From a virus: 44,829 bases of DNA. Numbering within the stretch: position 1 is the stretch's first letter; the number at the start of each line of letters is the position of its first letter. The stretch spans positions 1 to 44,829 of the IMG/VR virus record IMGVR_UViG_3300022821_000034; one strand, written 5' to 3'. Of the stretch, positions 24,639 through 33,810 are shown piece by piece. The notes under the pieces are model-generated. The model ran no database searches. It worked only from the letters and a program-made list of their open reading frames with translations, and had not been told where the DNA came from. The position numbers and the translations under genes are program-made.

Positions 24639-24752
24639 ATCAGAGCTTGACATTAAGAAAGTTTTTCTTATAATGGAGTGTAATATAGTGGTTTTATTAT
24701 ATGGTTCAAGCAGATATAGGGCTTAGGCACTCACTTTCTCACCAGCTCTGAT
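24639..24752 (+). promoter_or_regulatory. Nested inverted repeats enclosing a promoter
   Basis: ATCAGAGCT (24639-24647) pairs with AGCTCTGAT (24744-24752); AGAAAGT (24656-24662) with ACTTTCT (24733-24739); GAGTG (24676-24680) with CACTC (24728-24732). The promoter's -35 and -10 lie within the left arm. The pairs are nested in order, as in a long imperfect stem. Confidence 0.5.
24647..24674 (+). promoter_or_regulatory. Strong promoter TTGACA-N16-TATAAT
   Basis: TTGACA (24647-24652) and TATAAT (24669-24674), both perfect consensus, with 16 bases between. The spacer ending GTTTTTCT is shared with the promoter at 30085-30112. Transcription would begin near 24681, over 220 bases before the next ATG. 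Confidence 0.75.
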
Positions 24753-24886
24753 ACATCTTTTATATTGAAAGAGAATAAAATTAAACAGTTCAGCAGTAAT
24801 AGCGACATATTTTTAGAGATAGGGAAATGGTGGTATTACAATATAGTAAGTAATTAAGCCATGGAATGTAATGGTAATTTTTTTTT
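24681..24886 (+). ncRNA. Candidate phage non-coding RNA 1 (about 205 nt)
   Basis: The stretch runs from the start of a perfect-consensus promoter to CCAT/ATGG followed by nine T (24859-24886), a weak terminator-like end. The base composition is less AT-rich than the flanking genes. Parts of the nested inverted repeat (GAGTG/CACTC) fall in the transcript. I tested it by eye for a tRNA cloverleaf and found none. A 25-codon ORF at 24701-24778 is an alternative. It may also simply be a long leader of the gene at 24906. Confidence 0.45.
24859..24886 (+). terminator. Short hairpin with nine T
   Basis: CCAT (24859-24862) and ATGG (24871-24874) form a 4-bp stem, extended weakly by TTA/TAA, then nine T. 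A weak intrinsic terminator or attenuator ahead of the gene at 24906. Confidence 0.4.
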
Positions 24887-24905
24887 AGAAAATAAACATA
24901 TAAGA

Positions 24906-25229
24906 ATGAAAAAAGTTTTAATGATATGATTAGAAGAAAAAGCTATAAAAAAAATATTAAAAGAATATAATATAAAAGATTATTTAATAGTATATATTGA
25001 AAAACCAAATGAAATTCCAAATGAAAAGTTTAATTATATTTTTATAGAAAAATTATCTATGGATAATAATATGTTTGATGAGTATTTAATAAAAAACAGA
25101 TGATGAGATTATTTAGAATGATGATGAGAAATAACGCTCGTAGATAATTATTCTATAAAAACTTATTACAAAAAACCTATAAAAAAATATAATAATAAAT
25201 GATGATATACTTTAAGAGTAAAATATTAG
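24906..25229 (+). CDS. Hypothetical protein, 107 aa
   Basis: I do not recognise this 107-residue protein. It starts MKKVLMIGLEEKAIKKILKE, a strand-helix opening like a Rossmann-type or GIY-like small protein. A glycine cluster follows (NRGGDYLEGGGEITLVDN, all TGA) and it ends KKYNNKGGYTLRVKY. It ends one base before the DNA methylase start, so it is probably co-translated with the methylation genes. Confidence 0.55.
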
Positions 25230-25230
25230 A

Positions 25231-26268
25231 ATGAATTATTGAATACCTTATAAATGAAGTAAAAGCAGATTATGTAAATTTATTATAAAACTACTGCCTA
25301 AAGATAAACCATTACGAGATGTTTTTTGATGATGAGGGGCGGTTTCGTTATGTGCTTTAGATAGTTGATACTTTGATAGAATATATTATAATGAATTAGA
25401 TAATGATATATTCAATTTATTTTTTGATTTGTGTAAATGAAATTTAAACTTATCAAAAATTAAATCTAATTTTATTACTAGAGAAGAGTTTTTTTTAATA
25501 AAAAATAAAGAAAATAAAACGTCTTTAGACCTTGTTTATTTATTGTGTTATAGTTTTGGAAATAATCAAAAAGATTATATGTTTTGAAAAAAGATTGAAG
25601 AGTGGAAGTATTTATTACATAAATTACATTTCAAACAATGAATAAATAATCAACAAGATTTAAATTCTACTTTAAATCAGTTATCAGAAAGCAGAATATT
25701 TAAATGATGATATAAAGTATATTTTAAAATTGATTATAATGATTATAAAAATATAGATAATTTTAGATTAAAGATTAGATATTTTATAAATAAAAGGATA
25801 TTAGATTGAAAAGAGATTTGAGAAGATTATTTAAGAAGCATAATAAATAAAAAAAAAGATAAGACTACTTTAAAATATTGTTATAATCAAAATTTAAGAA
25901 GACTAGAAAGTCTAGAAAGTCTACAAAGACTACAAAGTCTAGAAAGACTACAAAGACTAGAAAGTCTACAAAGACAAGAAAGCCTAGAAAGACTTAAAAT
26001 TTTAAATAAAGATTATAAAGATTTGAATGTCCCTATTGGAGATGTTATATATTGCGATCCACCTTATGAAAACACAAGTTGATATAATGAGTTAAGCTTT
26101 AATATTGATGAGTTTTGGGAACGAGCAGAAGAAAAAAGCAAAACAAACCCTATTTATATATCAAGTTATCAATGAAGACCTTGACGAAAAATTATTAATA
26201 CTTGAAAGAAATCTATAATGAATAAAAATATATCAGATGATAAAACTGAAAAAATATTTTATAAGTAA
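25231..26268 (+). CDS. DNA adenine methyltransferase, D12 (Dam-like) class, 345 aa
   Basis: The class-defining order is present: PYKGSKSRL at the N-terminus, SAM motif DVFGGGGAVSL (residues 30-40), YYNELD, and catalytic DPPYENTSGYN (Asp276). It would transfer a methyl group to N6 of adenine, protecting phage DNA or marking it. Between the target-recognition region and DPPY lies a run of LESLQRL-type 6-7 residue repeats (about residues 228-255), which in the DNA is a repeat of CTAGAAAGTCTACAAAGA. Similar leucine-rich linkers are seen in other phage Dam-like proteins. Three of the four glycines in FGGGG are TGA. Confidence 0.88.
25906..25994 (+). repeat. Short tandem repeat in the Dam-like gene (LESLQRL linker)
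   Basis: AGACTAGAAAGTCTACAAAG-type units of 9 bases (CTA GAA AGT / CTA CAA AGA) recur about nine times. The array encodes a Leu-Glu/Gln-Ser/Arg linker and is probably variable in length. Confidence 0.8.
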
Positions 26269-26280
26269 AGAAAAATAAGA

Positions 26281-27051
26281 ATGAATAGATTGATTAAATG
26301 AGATTGTTTAGAAGAGATGGATAAATTAATAAAAGAATGAGTAAAGGTTGATGCTATAATCACAGACCCACCTTATGGAACTACAGCTTGTAAACGAGAT
26401 AGTGTTATTCATTTTGAAAAAATGCGAGAAAGATTAAATAAACTAATCAAAACTAATTGAGTTATTGTATTGTTTGGTAGTGAGCCGTTTAGCAGTGCTT
26501 TAAGAATGAGTAATATTAAAAATTACAAGTATGATTGGATATGGAAAAAGAATAAACCAACTTGATTTCAACATGCTAAAAATATGCCTTTAAAAGAACA
26601 TGAAATTTTATCAATATTTTCAAAATGAAGTATGGGACATAAAAAATTATTATGAGATAAAAGAATGATATATAATCCACAATGAATAATAAAAATAGAT
26701 AAAATTTCAAAGAGTAGTAAAAATAAATGGTGAACTATCGCTTGAAAAAGACCGTCTCATAAAGAAGAATATTTAACTGAATTTAAAAATTATCCAAGAA
26801 GTACTTTAAATTTTAAATGAGATAGATGATTACACACAACACAAAAACCAGTGCCACTAATGGAATACTTAATAAAAACCTACACAAATGAATGAGAAAT
26901 AGTATTAGACTTTACAATGTGAAGCTGAACGACTGGTGTAGCTTGTAAGAATTTAAATAGAGATTTTATAGGAATAGAGTTAGATGATAAATATTTTAAT
27001 ATAAGTAAAGAGAGAATAGAATGAATAGATTGATTAAATGAGATTGTTTAG
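26281..27051 (+). CDS. DNA methyltransferase, beta class (N4-cytosine/N6-adenine), copy 1, 256 aa
   Basis: IITDPPYGTT (catalytic DPPY, residues 29-32) comes before the SAM-binding LDFTMGSGTTGVACKNLNRDF motif near the C-terminus (quoted in part), the order of beta-class enzymes. TTQKPVPLMEYLI is the usual segment before it. Both glycines of MGSG are TGA. The first ~85 and last ~60 residues are nearly identical to the next gene, but the middle target-recognition region (about residues 85-195) is different. The C-terminus reads on through a duplicated copy of the next gene's start (GIDGLNEIV), a scar of tandem duplication. Confidence 0.88.
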
Positions 27052-27758
27052 AAGAGATGGACGGATTAATAAAAGAATGAGTAAAGGTTGATGCTATAAT
27101 CACAGACCCACCTTACGGAACTACAGCTTGTAAACGAGATAGTGTAATAGAGTTTTGAGCTATGTGGAAAAGGTTGAATAAGTTAATCAAAGATAATTGA
27201 GCTATTGTTTTGTTTGGTAGTGAACCGTTTAGTAGTGCTTTAAGAATGAGTAATATTAAAAATTATAAGTATGATTGGATTTGGGAAAAAGATAAACCTA
27301 CTAATTTTGCACAAGCAAATAGACAACCTATGAGATATACAGAATTAATACATCTATTTTATAAAAAACAACCAACTTTTAATAAAATATTAGAAGAGAG
27401 AGAGGGTAGTGGAAAAAAAAGATATAATTATATTGTTGATAATTCAAAAAGAGTATCTGACCATAATAAGATTATAGATAAACCAAAATTTTATAATAAA
27501 GACTTTAAGAATCCTAAAAATATTCAGAAGTTTTCAACCTGAAGAAGACAAAATTTACAGCACCCAACTCAAAAACCAGTAGCATTAATGGAATACTTAA
27601 TAAAAACCTATACTCTCGAATGAGAAATAGTATTAGACTTTACTATGTGAAGTTGAACAACTGGTGTAGCTTGTAAGAATTTAAATAGAGATTTTATAGG
27701 AATAGAGTTAGATGATAAATATTTTAATATAAGTAAAGAGAGAATAGAATGAAAATAG
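27021..27758 (+). CDS. DNA methyltransferase, beta class, copy 2, 245 aa
   Basis: Same layout as the preceding gene: DPPYGTT near residue 30, a divergent middle (NFAQANRQPMRYTELIHLFY), HPTQKPVALMEYLI, then LDFTMGSGTTGV. It overlaps the upstream gene by 31 bases in another frame and overlaps the large-terminase start by 10 bases. Ends are nearly identical to copy 1 at the DNA level while the target-recognition middle differs. The two enzymes probably methylate different sequences. Unlike copy 1, some glycines in the middle are GGT/GGA. Confidence 0.88.
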
Positions 27759-29083
27759 AACTACCATATAAAATAGTATTAAGACCATATCAAAGTGATG
27801 TATGGAATATGTTTGATAAATTTAAAAGGTTTGTAATGGTTCGACATAGAAGAGCTGGTAAGGATAAAGTTTCTCTACAGCTTCTTATTAGGGGGGCTTT
27901 TGAGAGGGTAGGAGTATATTATTATGTGTTTCCTGAGTATGCACAAGGTAGAAAGATTTTTTGGGATTGAATAGATAAAGATGGTTTTAGAAATATAGAT
28001 CATCTTCCTAAAGCTATGGTTGCTTCTATGAATGAGCATGAAATGAAAATTACTTTTGTAAATTGAAGTATAATTCAGGTAGTAGGAACCGATAGAAAGA
28101 TTGATAATGTTGTTGGAACTAATCCAGTTTGAGTGGTGTTTAGTGAGTATAGTATTCAGAATCCTACATGATGGAATCTTATTAGACCAATATTAAATGA
28201 AAATTGAGGTTGGGCAATGTTTATATATACCCCTAGAGGTAAAAATCATTGATGGGATTTATGTGATATGGCAAAAAGAAATGATAAGTGGTTTGTAAGT
28301 ATAAAGACAGTAGATGACACAACAGATTGAGAGGGTAAGCGTGTTCTTTGACAAAACCAAATAGATGATGAATTAGAAAGTTGAATGACACAAGATTTAG
28401 TAGATCAAGAGTATTATTGTAGCTTTGAAGCAAGTATCCAAGGTGCATATTATTCAATACAGATGAGAGAAGCAAGAGAGTCTAATAGAATTACAAAGAT
28501 ACCAATTGAAGAGGGCTTAGAAGTAAATACCTACTGGGATTTAGGGGTAGATGATTCAACAGCTATACGGTTCACACAACAAATAGGTAAAGAGGTAAGA
28601 ATGATAGATTATTATGAGAATAATTGAGAGGGTTTAGCATTTTATGTTGAGTTATTAAAAAAGAAAGGTTACTTTTATGGAATGCACTATCTCCCACATG
28701 ATGTTGAGGTAGTTGAGTTGGGTACAGGGAAAAGTAGGTATCAAACATTAAAAGAGTTAGGTATATGAAATATAAAGACAGTACCTAGACCAAGACTAAA
28801 AGAACATGCTATAGATGCAGTAAGAAGAATGTTAAAATATTGTTGGTTTGATGAGGTAAGGTGTGAATTAGGAGTAGAAGCGTTAAAAAGTTATCATAAA
28901 GTATATGATGAGAAAAGAAAAGCCTTTTCAAAAGTACCAAAACATGATTGGAGTAGTCATTGAGCTGATGCTTTTAGTTATTTAGCAATAATGGTAGAGA
29001 AAGATTTAACAACAGTAGTAAAAGAGACTAAAGCAAGAAGAACATTTATGAACCCACTTACAGGTGAGATGATTACAAGGTAA
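27749..29083 (+). CDS. terL: Terminase large subunit, 444 aa
   Basis: The ATPase motor and nuclease that packages DNA into the prohead. Walker A is the viral variant RHRRAGKDK near residues 32-40. A Walker B-like segment is VVFSEYSIQNP, and YTPRGKNHGWD is the coupling motif. The nuclease domain starts at TYWDLGVDDSTA with catalytic Asp, and later residues lie in LPHDVEV and HGADAFSYLA. A length of 444 residues is normal for the short terminase families. About 20 TGA codons. Its start lies inside the end of methylase copy 2. A hairpin follows its stop. Confidence 0.93.
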
Positions 29084-29112
29084 AGAAAGTACAATTATGT
29101 ATTGCTTTCTTA
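29084..29112 (+). terminator. Hairpin after the large terminase
   Basis: AAGAAAG and CTTTCTT pair around an inner CAAT/ATTG stem. There is no long T run right after it, so it may slow polymerase rather than terminate fully. The next promoter starts within it. Confidence 0.4.
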
Positions 29113-29129
29113 ATATGGATTTTTATAAT
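29102..29129 (+). promoter_or_regulatory. Promoter TTGCTT-N16-TATAAT
   Basis: TTGCTT (29102-29107) and TATAAT (29124-29129) with a 16-base spacer, 50 bases before the ATG at 29179. Confidence 0.55.
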
Positions 29130-29178
29130 ATAAGTTATAAGAATAGTCAATAGATTTATATTTTAATGATAAGTAAGT

Positions 29179-29841
29179 ATGGCAAGAATATGAGAAAAAG
29201 ATTTATGATGTATAGGTACTACTGTAGATTTAACAAATTTATATCCATCAGTACAACAAAAAGAGAATGAAGTTTTAGACCTTACATGATGAACATGAGA
29301 ATGAGAGACACTAACGATAGATGATTCAGACATATGGACATTCTCATGAAGATTCGTTAACGACACTTTTATCAAAAATAAACAAGAACCAAAAATGAGT
29401 AAATCAAAAGAAGAAAAGATTATATATGAAGTTTTAGAAGAAACTATAAAGCATATGGCAACAAAAAAAATGATTAATGCTTTATCAAAAGATTTAGTAT
29501 ATGCGGAATCATTTACTGGTTCTATATGAGAACCATTGTTTAAAAAATGCCATAATAAAACTTTTAACAACATAATTAAAGAACCAAAAATGAGTAAATC
29601 AAAAGAAATAAGATTTAAAAATTATATGAATGAGTGTGAAGAAGTTGAATTATCTGATATATTTGAAAGAGCTGAAGAACTTGATGAAGCATTAGAAGAT
29701 GAGATAGAGTTAAGAGAAGATATATCACATAAATTAGTAATGTTAAATGAAGGGTTAGAACAAGCTATAAAATATATGGAGATAAAAGATATAAAAAAAT
29801 ATAAAAGAGATCTAGAAGAATTTTTAGATGATAATGAATAA
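29179..29841 (+). CDS. Hypothetical acidic protein with internal duplication, 220 aa
   Basis: I do not recognise this 220-residue protein. The first ~65 residues look beta-rich and structural (GTTVDLTNLYPSVQQ; DDSDIWTFSGRF). At residues 70-79 and 135-144 the sequence EPKMSKSKE occurs twice, encoded by a 28-bp direct repeat (29384 and 29579) that each time includes an ATG. The C-terminal 85 residues are a very acidic coiled coil (DIFERAEELDEALEDEIELR). It may be three modules joined in frame, or the internal ATGs may start shorter products. Virion or head-assembly role is possible from context. Confidence 0.5.
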
Positions 29842-29845
29842 TAAA

Positions 29846-30031
29846 ATGTCAAATCAACAAAACAATAATTGAATATGATTCTTCTGACTGCTTACAATAG
29901 TATTTATAGTATTAAAACTCACTTGATACATTGATTGGAGCTGGTTACGAATTTTCTCACCATTGATAGCCAGTTTAGGGTTGTTTATGTTAGCTTTATT
30001 GATACTTTGAATAGTATTTTACTTTGAATAG
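29846..30031 (+). CDS. Small membrane protein, 61 aa
   Basis: After a short polar start, two hydrophobic segments follow: FFGLLTIVFIVLKLTG and SPLIASLGLFMLALLILGIV, joined by YIDWSWLRIF. The WSW...SPL pattern with two helices is common among small phage membrane proteins of unknown role. An in-frame ATG at 29834 would overlap the previous gene. Five glycines are TGA. A strong terminator follows 8 bases after the stop. Confidence 0.55.
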
Positions 30032-30038
30032 ATTATTA

Positions 30039-30080
30039 TTGAGGTTTTCGATAATTACCGAAAACCTCAACTTTATTTTA
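30039..30080 (+). terminator. Strong intrinsic terminator, 12-bp perfect stem
   Basis: TTGAGGTTTTCG (30039-30050) pairs perfectly with CGAAAACCTCAA (30059-30070), followed by CTTTATTTTA. It ends the terminase operon. The next promoter starts five bases later. Confidence 0.85.
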
Positions 30081-30084
30081 GGGC

Positions 30085-30112
30085 TTGACTTTTGAAAAGT
30101 TTTTCTTATAAC
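30085..30112 (+). promoter_or_regulatory. Strong promoter TTGACT-N16-TATAAC
   Basis: TTGACT (30085-30090) and TATAAC (30107-30112), 16 bases apart. It shares the segment AAGTTTTTCTTATAA with the promoter at 24647-24674, so both may be used by the same polymerase form at the same time. Confidence 0.7.
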
Positions 30113-30118
30113 TAGGAG

Positions 30119-30471
30119 TACATCATAAGTCATTTGGACACTACACTGGCAAAGATGTCTAGAGCGTGACTCTGTAAAGAGTTGTTAACACATGTTTCTA
30201 GCTAATAATAAAGTATTTGTAATCTAATTGATTCATTTATTTGATAATTTTCTTAGTTGAAGAATAATTAAATATAAAATTGACTACATTATTAAACACT
30301 TTCTTATCAGCTAGAAGCGTTCACTATAAAGAGTTATTATTAAAACTAAAAATAACTATTAAACATTAAGAATCTTCTTAATAAGATAGTAGTTATATAT
30401 AAAATCGGTTCAAATATTTTAGAAATAGAATAGTGTAAAAAAGTCGAGTATCTTAGGGTACTTGATTTTTT
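30119..30471 (+). ncRNA. Candidate phage non-coding RNA 2 (about 350 nt)
   Basis: A 488-base gap without a real gene is bounded by its own promoter and terminator. Inside, CTAGA...TCTAG encloses GTG/CAC and ACTCT-GTAA-AGAGT (about 30167-30212), a three-part stem. TTCTAGCT (about 30207) can pair with AGCTAGAA (about 30309). ATTAAGAA-TC-TTCTTAAT lies at about 30365-30382. AGAGTTGTTAA also recurs in the leader of the minus-strand gene near 21200. No tRNA shape is seen. A 16-codon ORF (ATG near 30155) inside is likely chance. A long portal leader is the alternative. Confidence 0.55.
30438..30471 (+). terminator. Intrinsic terminator at the end of candidate ncRNA 2
   Basis: AAAAAGTCGAGTA pairs with TACTTGATTTTTT around TCTTAGGG: 13 bp including two G-U pairs, with the T run in the 3' arm. 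It overlaps the -35 of the portal promoter. Confidence 0.65.
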
Positions 30472-30489
30472 AATTAAAATCATTATACT
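30462..30489 (+). promoter_or_regulatory. Promoter TTGATT-N16-TATACT for the head genes
   Basis: TTGATT (30462-30467) and TATACT (30484-30489) are 16 bases apart, 30 bases before the portal ATG. Because its -35 lies in the terminator stem, it would restart transcription for the structural operon. Confidence 0.55.
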
Positions 30490-30519
30490 AACTATAAATT
30501 ATATATATTATAAGCTATT

Positions 30520-32388
30520 ATGCCAAAGATTAATATTGAGGAAGAAATAAAAAAAGAGAATGAGTTGATGAGCGATAAAGATACTGAAACTTTATTGTAT
30601 TTCAATACAAGGTATAAAGATATGAAAGATCAAAGGTTAAGACATGAACCTGATTTTTATAGATTTGAAAAAATGGTTGATGCTCCTGTACCTGAAAGTA
30701 CAGACTGAAAAGCACAAGTAAATGTAAAGCTAGAGCAAAGTGTACTTGAAATGAGATGTTGATTGATACCAAGTAACTTACCTTATAAAGTTATGCCTGA
30801 TTGATTAATGAATATGGATATACTTGAACCAGCTAAATATGTTATGGATTTTTTTGTTGATAAAGAAAATGTAATAGAAGAAGTTAAAAGGTGGGACTAT
30901 AACAAAGGTAAATATGGTAGTTGAATATTATATACAGGTCTACGATTTGAAACTAGGACATTTAGTGAAGCTATAGAATGAGATGATATATATACACAAA
31001 AAACTAAAGAAAGTAAAAAGGTTATACGACATATTTGAACAATAGAATGGAATATACGGAAAGCATGGTTTGATGAAAGGGCTATACAAATGAAAGAATG
31101 TATGGACGAAATCTTGCAAGAAGATATATCACCTGAAGAGTTTATACTAAGATATACAGATGATAATTGAAAGCAAAAGAAATGATTTAAGTATATTTTT
31201 TCTGTTTGAACATCTACAAATGAGTACACATATTGAAAATCACGTGATAGATATACAGATAATAAAAGAAATGTAGTAATACATCATTATTATAATAAGT
31301 TATCTTGAAAATATTATATAGTAGCTAACGAAAGCTTTGTAATTTTTTCAGGAAAAATGTTAAGTAAGCATTGAGAATTACCAGCACAATTAACACAAGA
31401 GTTTCCAAGAACAGATGATTTATATGGTTATGGGTTTTGTCATAAATGTCAAACATCTAAAGCATATATAAACAATTTATTCAAAGCAGCTTTGGATAAA
31501 ACATGGAACGCTAGTTGAAGTGCTATAATAAATGTATGAAGTGAAAATCAAGATTGAGAATTTTTTCTTGACCCATGAGAAACACAAATTTGGAACTTTG
31601 TTTGATGAAGTTCACAAGTAATACCGTTTCAACCTAATGCAGATACAACACCACATCAGAATATGATGAGATTAGTTGAAGAATGGAATTTAAAACAAAC
31701 ATGAATAAGTATTGACCCACAAGCACTCTTATCAGCAAATACAGCTTTTCAAGCATGATTATTTGTAGAAGAGCAAACAGCAAGATTAAAGGTTAATAAT
31801 GAGATGAGAAATATATGATTAGACAAAGCATTAACATTAATGTTATGTAATATAAGTCAATTTGCACCATATTTGTATGCTGACCATGTGTTTTGAGATG
31901 ATAGCAAGGTTAAAAACTTTAATTGGTTAAAGATTAGGGTAGCAGATATAAAGTACAGTAAAAAAACAAAAAGATTTAAAGATAAGCCAGGTTACTACGA
32001 CTTTTTCGACCTAGATAATAAATTATTCCCTGCTTGAGCTATGATGAGTGTAAGAATAGATACTCCAACAACTCAAACAATAATGAAAAATATAGAGAAG
32101 TGAGTATTAGCTGAACAAATGCAAGCAATTGTTCAAGTATTTCAATTAGACCCTGAACAAGCTAAATCATATGTTGAACCATTAATGCAAAAGATAGTAG
32201 ATGTATATGAAATACCAAATACAAAGATGTATAAGAAACAAGATGAAAATAAAGAACAGATAAACAATATAATTGATTCTGTTAAACTAGCATGATGAAA
32301 TGTTTTACCTCCTAACACTGAATTTGATGATAAATGAACTGGGTTTGAACCAAGTAATGGTTGACAAGGTTGAGTACCACAAGCTTAA
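30520..32388 (+). CDS. Portal protein, 622 aa
   Basis: Placed right after the terminase region and directly before scaffold-like and capsid genes, this 622-residue protein has the mixed alpha/beta composition and size of podovirus portals. Visible segments are DFYRFEKMVDAPVPESTDG, KRWDYNKGKYGSGILYTG, WNASGSAIINVGSE and a helical stretch ending AEQMQAIVQVFQLDPEQAKS. The C-terminus is Gly/Pro rich (GQGGVPQA). Portals form the 12-fold ring through which DNA enters. About 32 TGA codons. The call rests on synteny and size plus general pattern, as portals diverge strongly. Confidence 0.78.
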
Positions 32389-32674
32389 AGAAAGATTTAA
32401 GTATATGAGTGATTTAGAGTTTTTTGTAGATGCAAGAGAAATGAGGTTTATTTCAAAAATGGATTATGAGAAGTTCATAAATTTATTCAAGTTAATAAAG
32501 AATAAATTGTTAAGAGATAGTGTTAAAATAGACACTATAGAGAATTTAAAATACAGAGATTGAGGGATAGATATGTGTGATGTAATTATTAAAACAATAG
32601 CTTCATTACAAATTGATACAAAAGAGTTTGTAGACCCTGAAAGCTGAACAACAAGGAAAGTAGTTAATACTTAA
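32357..32674 (+). CDS. Hypothetical protein after the portal, 105 aa
   Basis: A 105-residue helical, charged protein: KYMSDLEFFVDAREMRFISK, then a middle helix and a conserved-looking end DPESGTTRKVVNT. Two TGA codons. ATG 32357 overlaps the portal by 32 bases; the in-frame ATG at 32405, 17 bases after the portal stop, is an equally good start. Could be a head-assembly accessory; no family recognised. Confidence 0.5.
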
Positions 32675-32701
32675 AATATTTATATCCTAACTCAATATGA
32701 G

Positions 32702-33376
32702 ATGGAAAATACAGATGTTAATGGTCAAGATGATCTAAATAACGAAAAAACAGTTAATTTATCACAACAAGAATATGATAAGTTATTAAAAAAATCAAAT
32801 GCTTTAGACAGTAGCACAAAGGAAGCACAAAAACTACAATGGGTAGATAAGATTAGAAGCAATCCAAAAGAATTTGTCAAGCTATACGATAGCGACAAAA
32901 GGATAGCAGGAGAAGTAGCTGAACATTTTAATAGCATTAGTTGAGATAGTTATACTGTAGAAGACTACTACAAAATGCAGAATCAAGTTTCTGATAATAG
33001 CACAGAAGACATAGATAGTAAAGTTGAAAAACTATTGAATAAAAGAGAAGCAACTAAGGTATATCATGACTTTGAGACTAAAAACGGAATATGAGATGAT
33101 GAGTTTTGAAAAGAATTTAAAGATTTATATCAAGATTTAATTGAATGAAAAGTTCAAAATGCAGAAAATGTAAACAAGTATGCTCAAATAGCAATAAGAG
33201 AGTTAAAACAAACATCAAAGCATTTACAATGATATAAAGAAACAATGGATCAAGTAGAACAAATTTCATGAATTTGAACATCTTGAAGAGCAGTTGATAA
33301 TCAAAGCAATAAAGGTTGATATATAGAAGCCTTGAAAGCACAACATGATTGGAGACAAACATATAAAAGAAAATAA
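32702..33376 (+). CDS. Scaffold-like protein, 224 aa
   Basis: The N-terminus is acidic, Asn/Gln rich and disordered-looking (ENTDVNGQDDLNNEKTVNL); the rest is helical and charged (LNKREATKVYHDFETKNG; YAQIAIRELKQTSKHLQG), and the last residues are basic (WRQTYKRK). That layout, with position between portal and capsid genes, is typical of a scaffolding protein that directs procapsid assembly. About ten TGA codons. No sequence family identified; the call is by layout and synteny. Confidence 0.65.
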
Positions 33377-33402
33377 TATTTATTTAATAATTTAATAAAC
33401 AA

Positions 33403-33810
33403 ATGGGATTCATACCTTTAGAAATACCAAGTGATAAAGTAGTTTTAATCAAAAGTTGAACTGTTTCATCTACAACAATAACAAAATGAGACGCATTAGA
33501 TTGGGATTCAGGTTATTTACAAAGAGCAACAAGTGCATCAACAAATATTCAATATGTAGCATTAGAAGATGTAACAACTGAAGCAGCAGTACATAATGAT
33601 ATTGAAGTATTGAGAACAGAATGAGTAATCTTTAAATGAGAAACAGCATGAGATTCTTCTGCAGCAATTAGAGGAACATTCATTGATTTAACAGACCACG
33701 ATACTCTTAATCAAGCAGCTTCAACAACTAATGTTTTCTATGTAGAAAATATGGAATGAGCAACAACAGATTGAGAAGTAACATGATTTTTCGTTAGAAA
33801 TATAGCATAA
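33403..33810 (+). CDS. Head decoration/cement-like protein, 135 aa
   Basis: A 135-residue, beta-rich protein directly before the major capsid gene. Visible segments are IPSDKVVLIKSGTVSSTTIT, GDALDWDSGYLQRATSAST, DIEVLRTEGVIFKGETAG and FIDLTDHDTLNQAAST. The pattern of a small all-beta protein that handles values such as GDALDxDSGYLxxA is seen in capsid decoration/cement proteins. Ten TGA codons. It would stabilise the expanded head. Confidence 0.6.

Noticed and set aside
24681-24760. tRNA, including a possible Gly-tRNA(UCA), around GGTTCAAGC
   Set aside because: GGTTCAA resembles a T loop, but the flanking bases do not form a T stem, an anticodon arm or a 7-bp acceptor. No other gap offered a cloverleaf either.
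30155-30205. 16-codon ORF (MSRAGLCKELLTHVSS) in candidate ncRNA 2
   Set aside because: Short, and it coincides with the main stem of the RNA. A leader peptide is possible but not supported by anything else.
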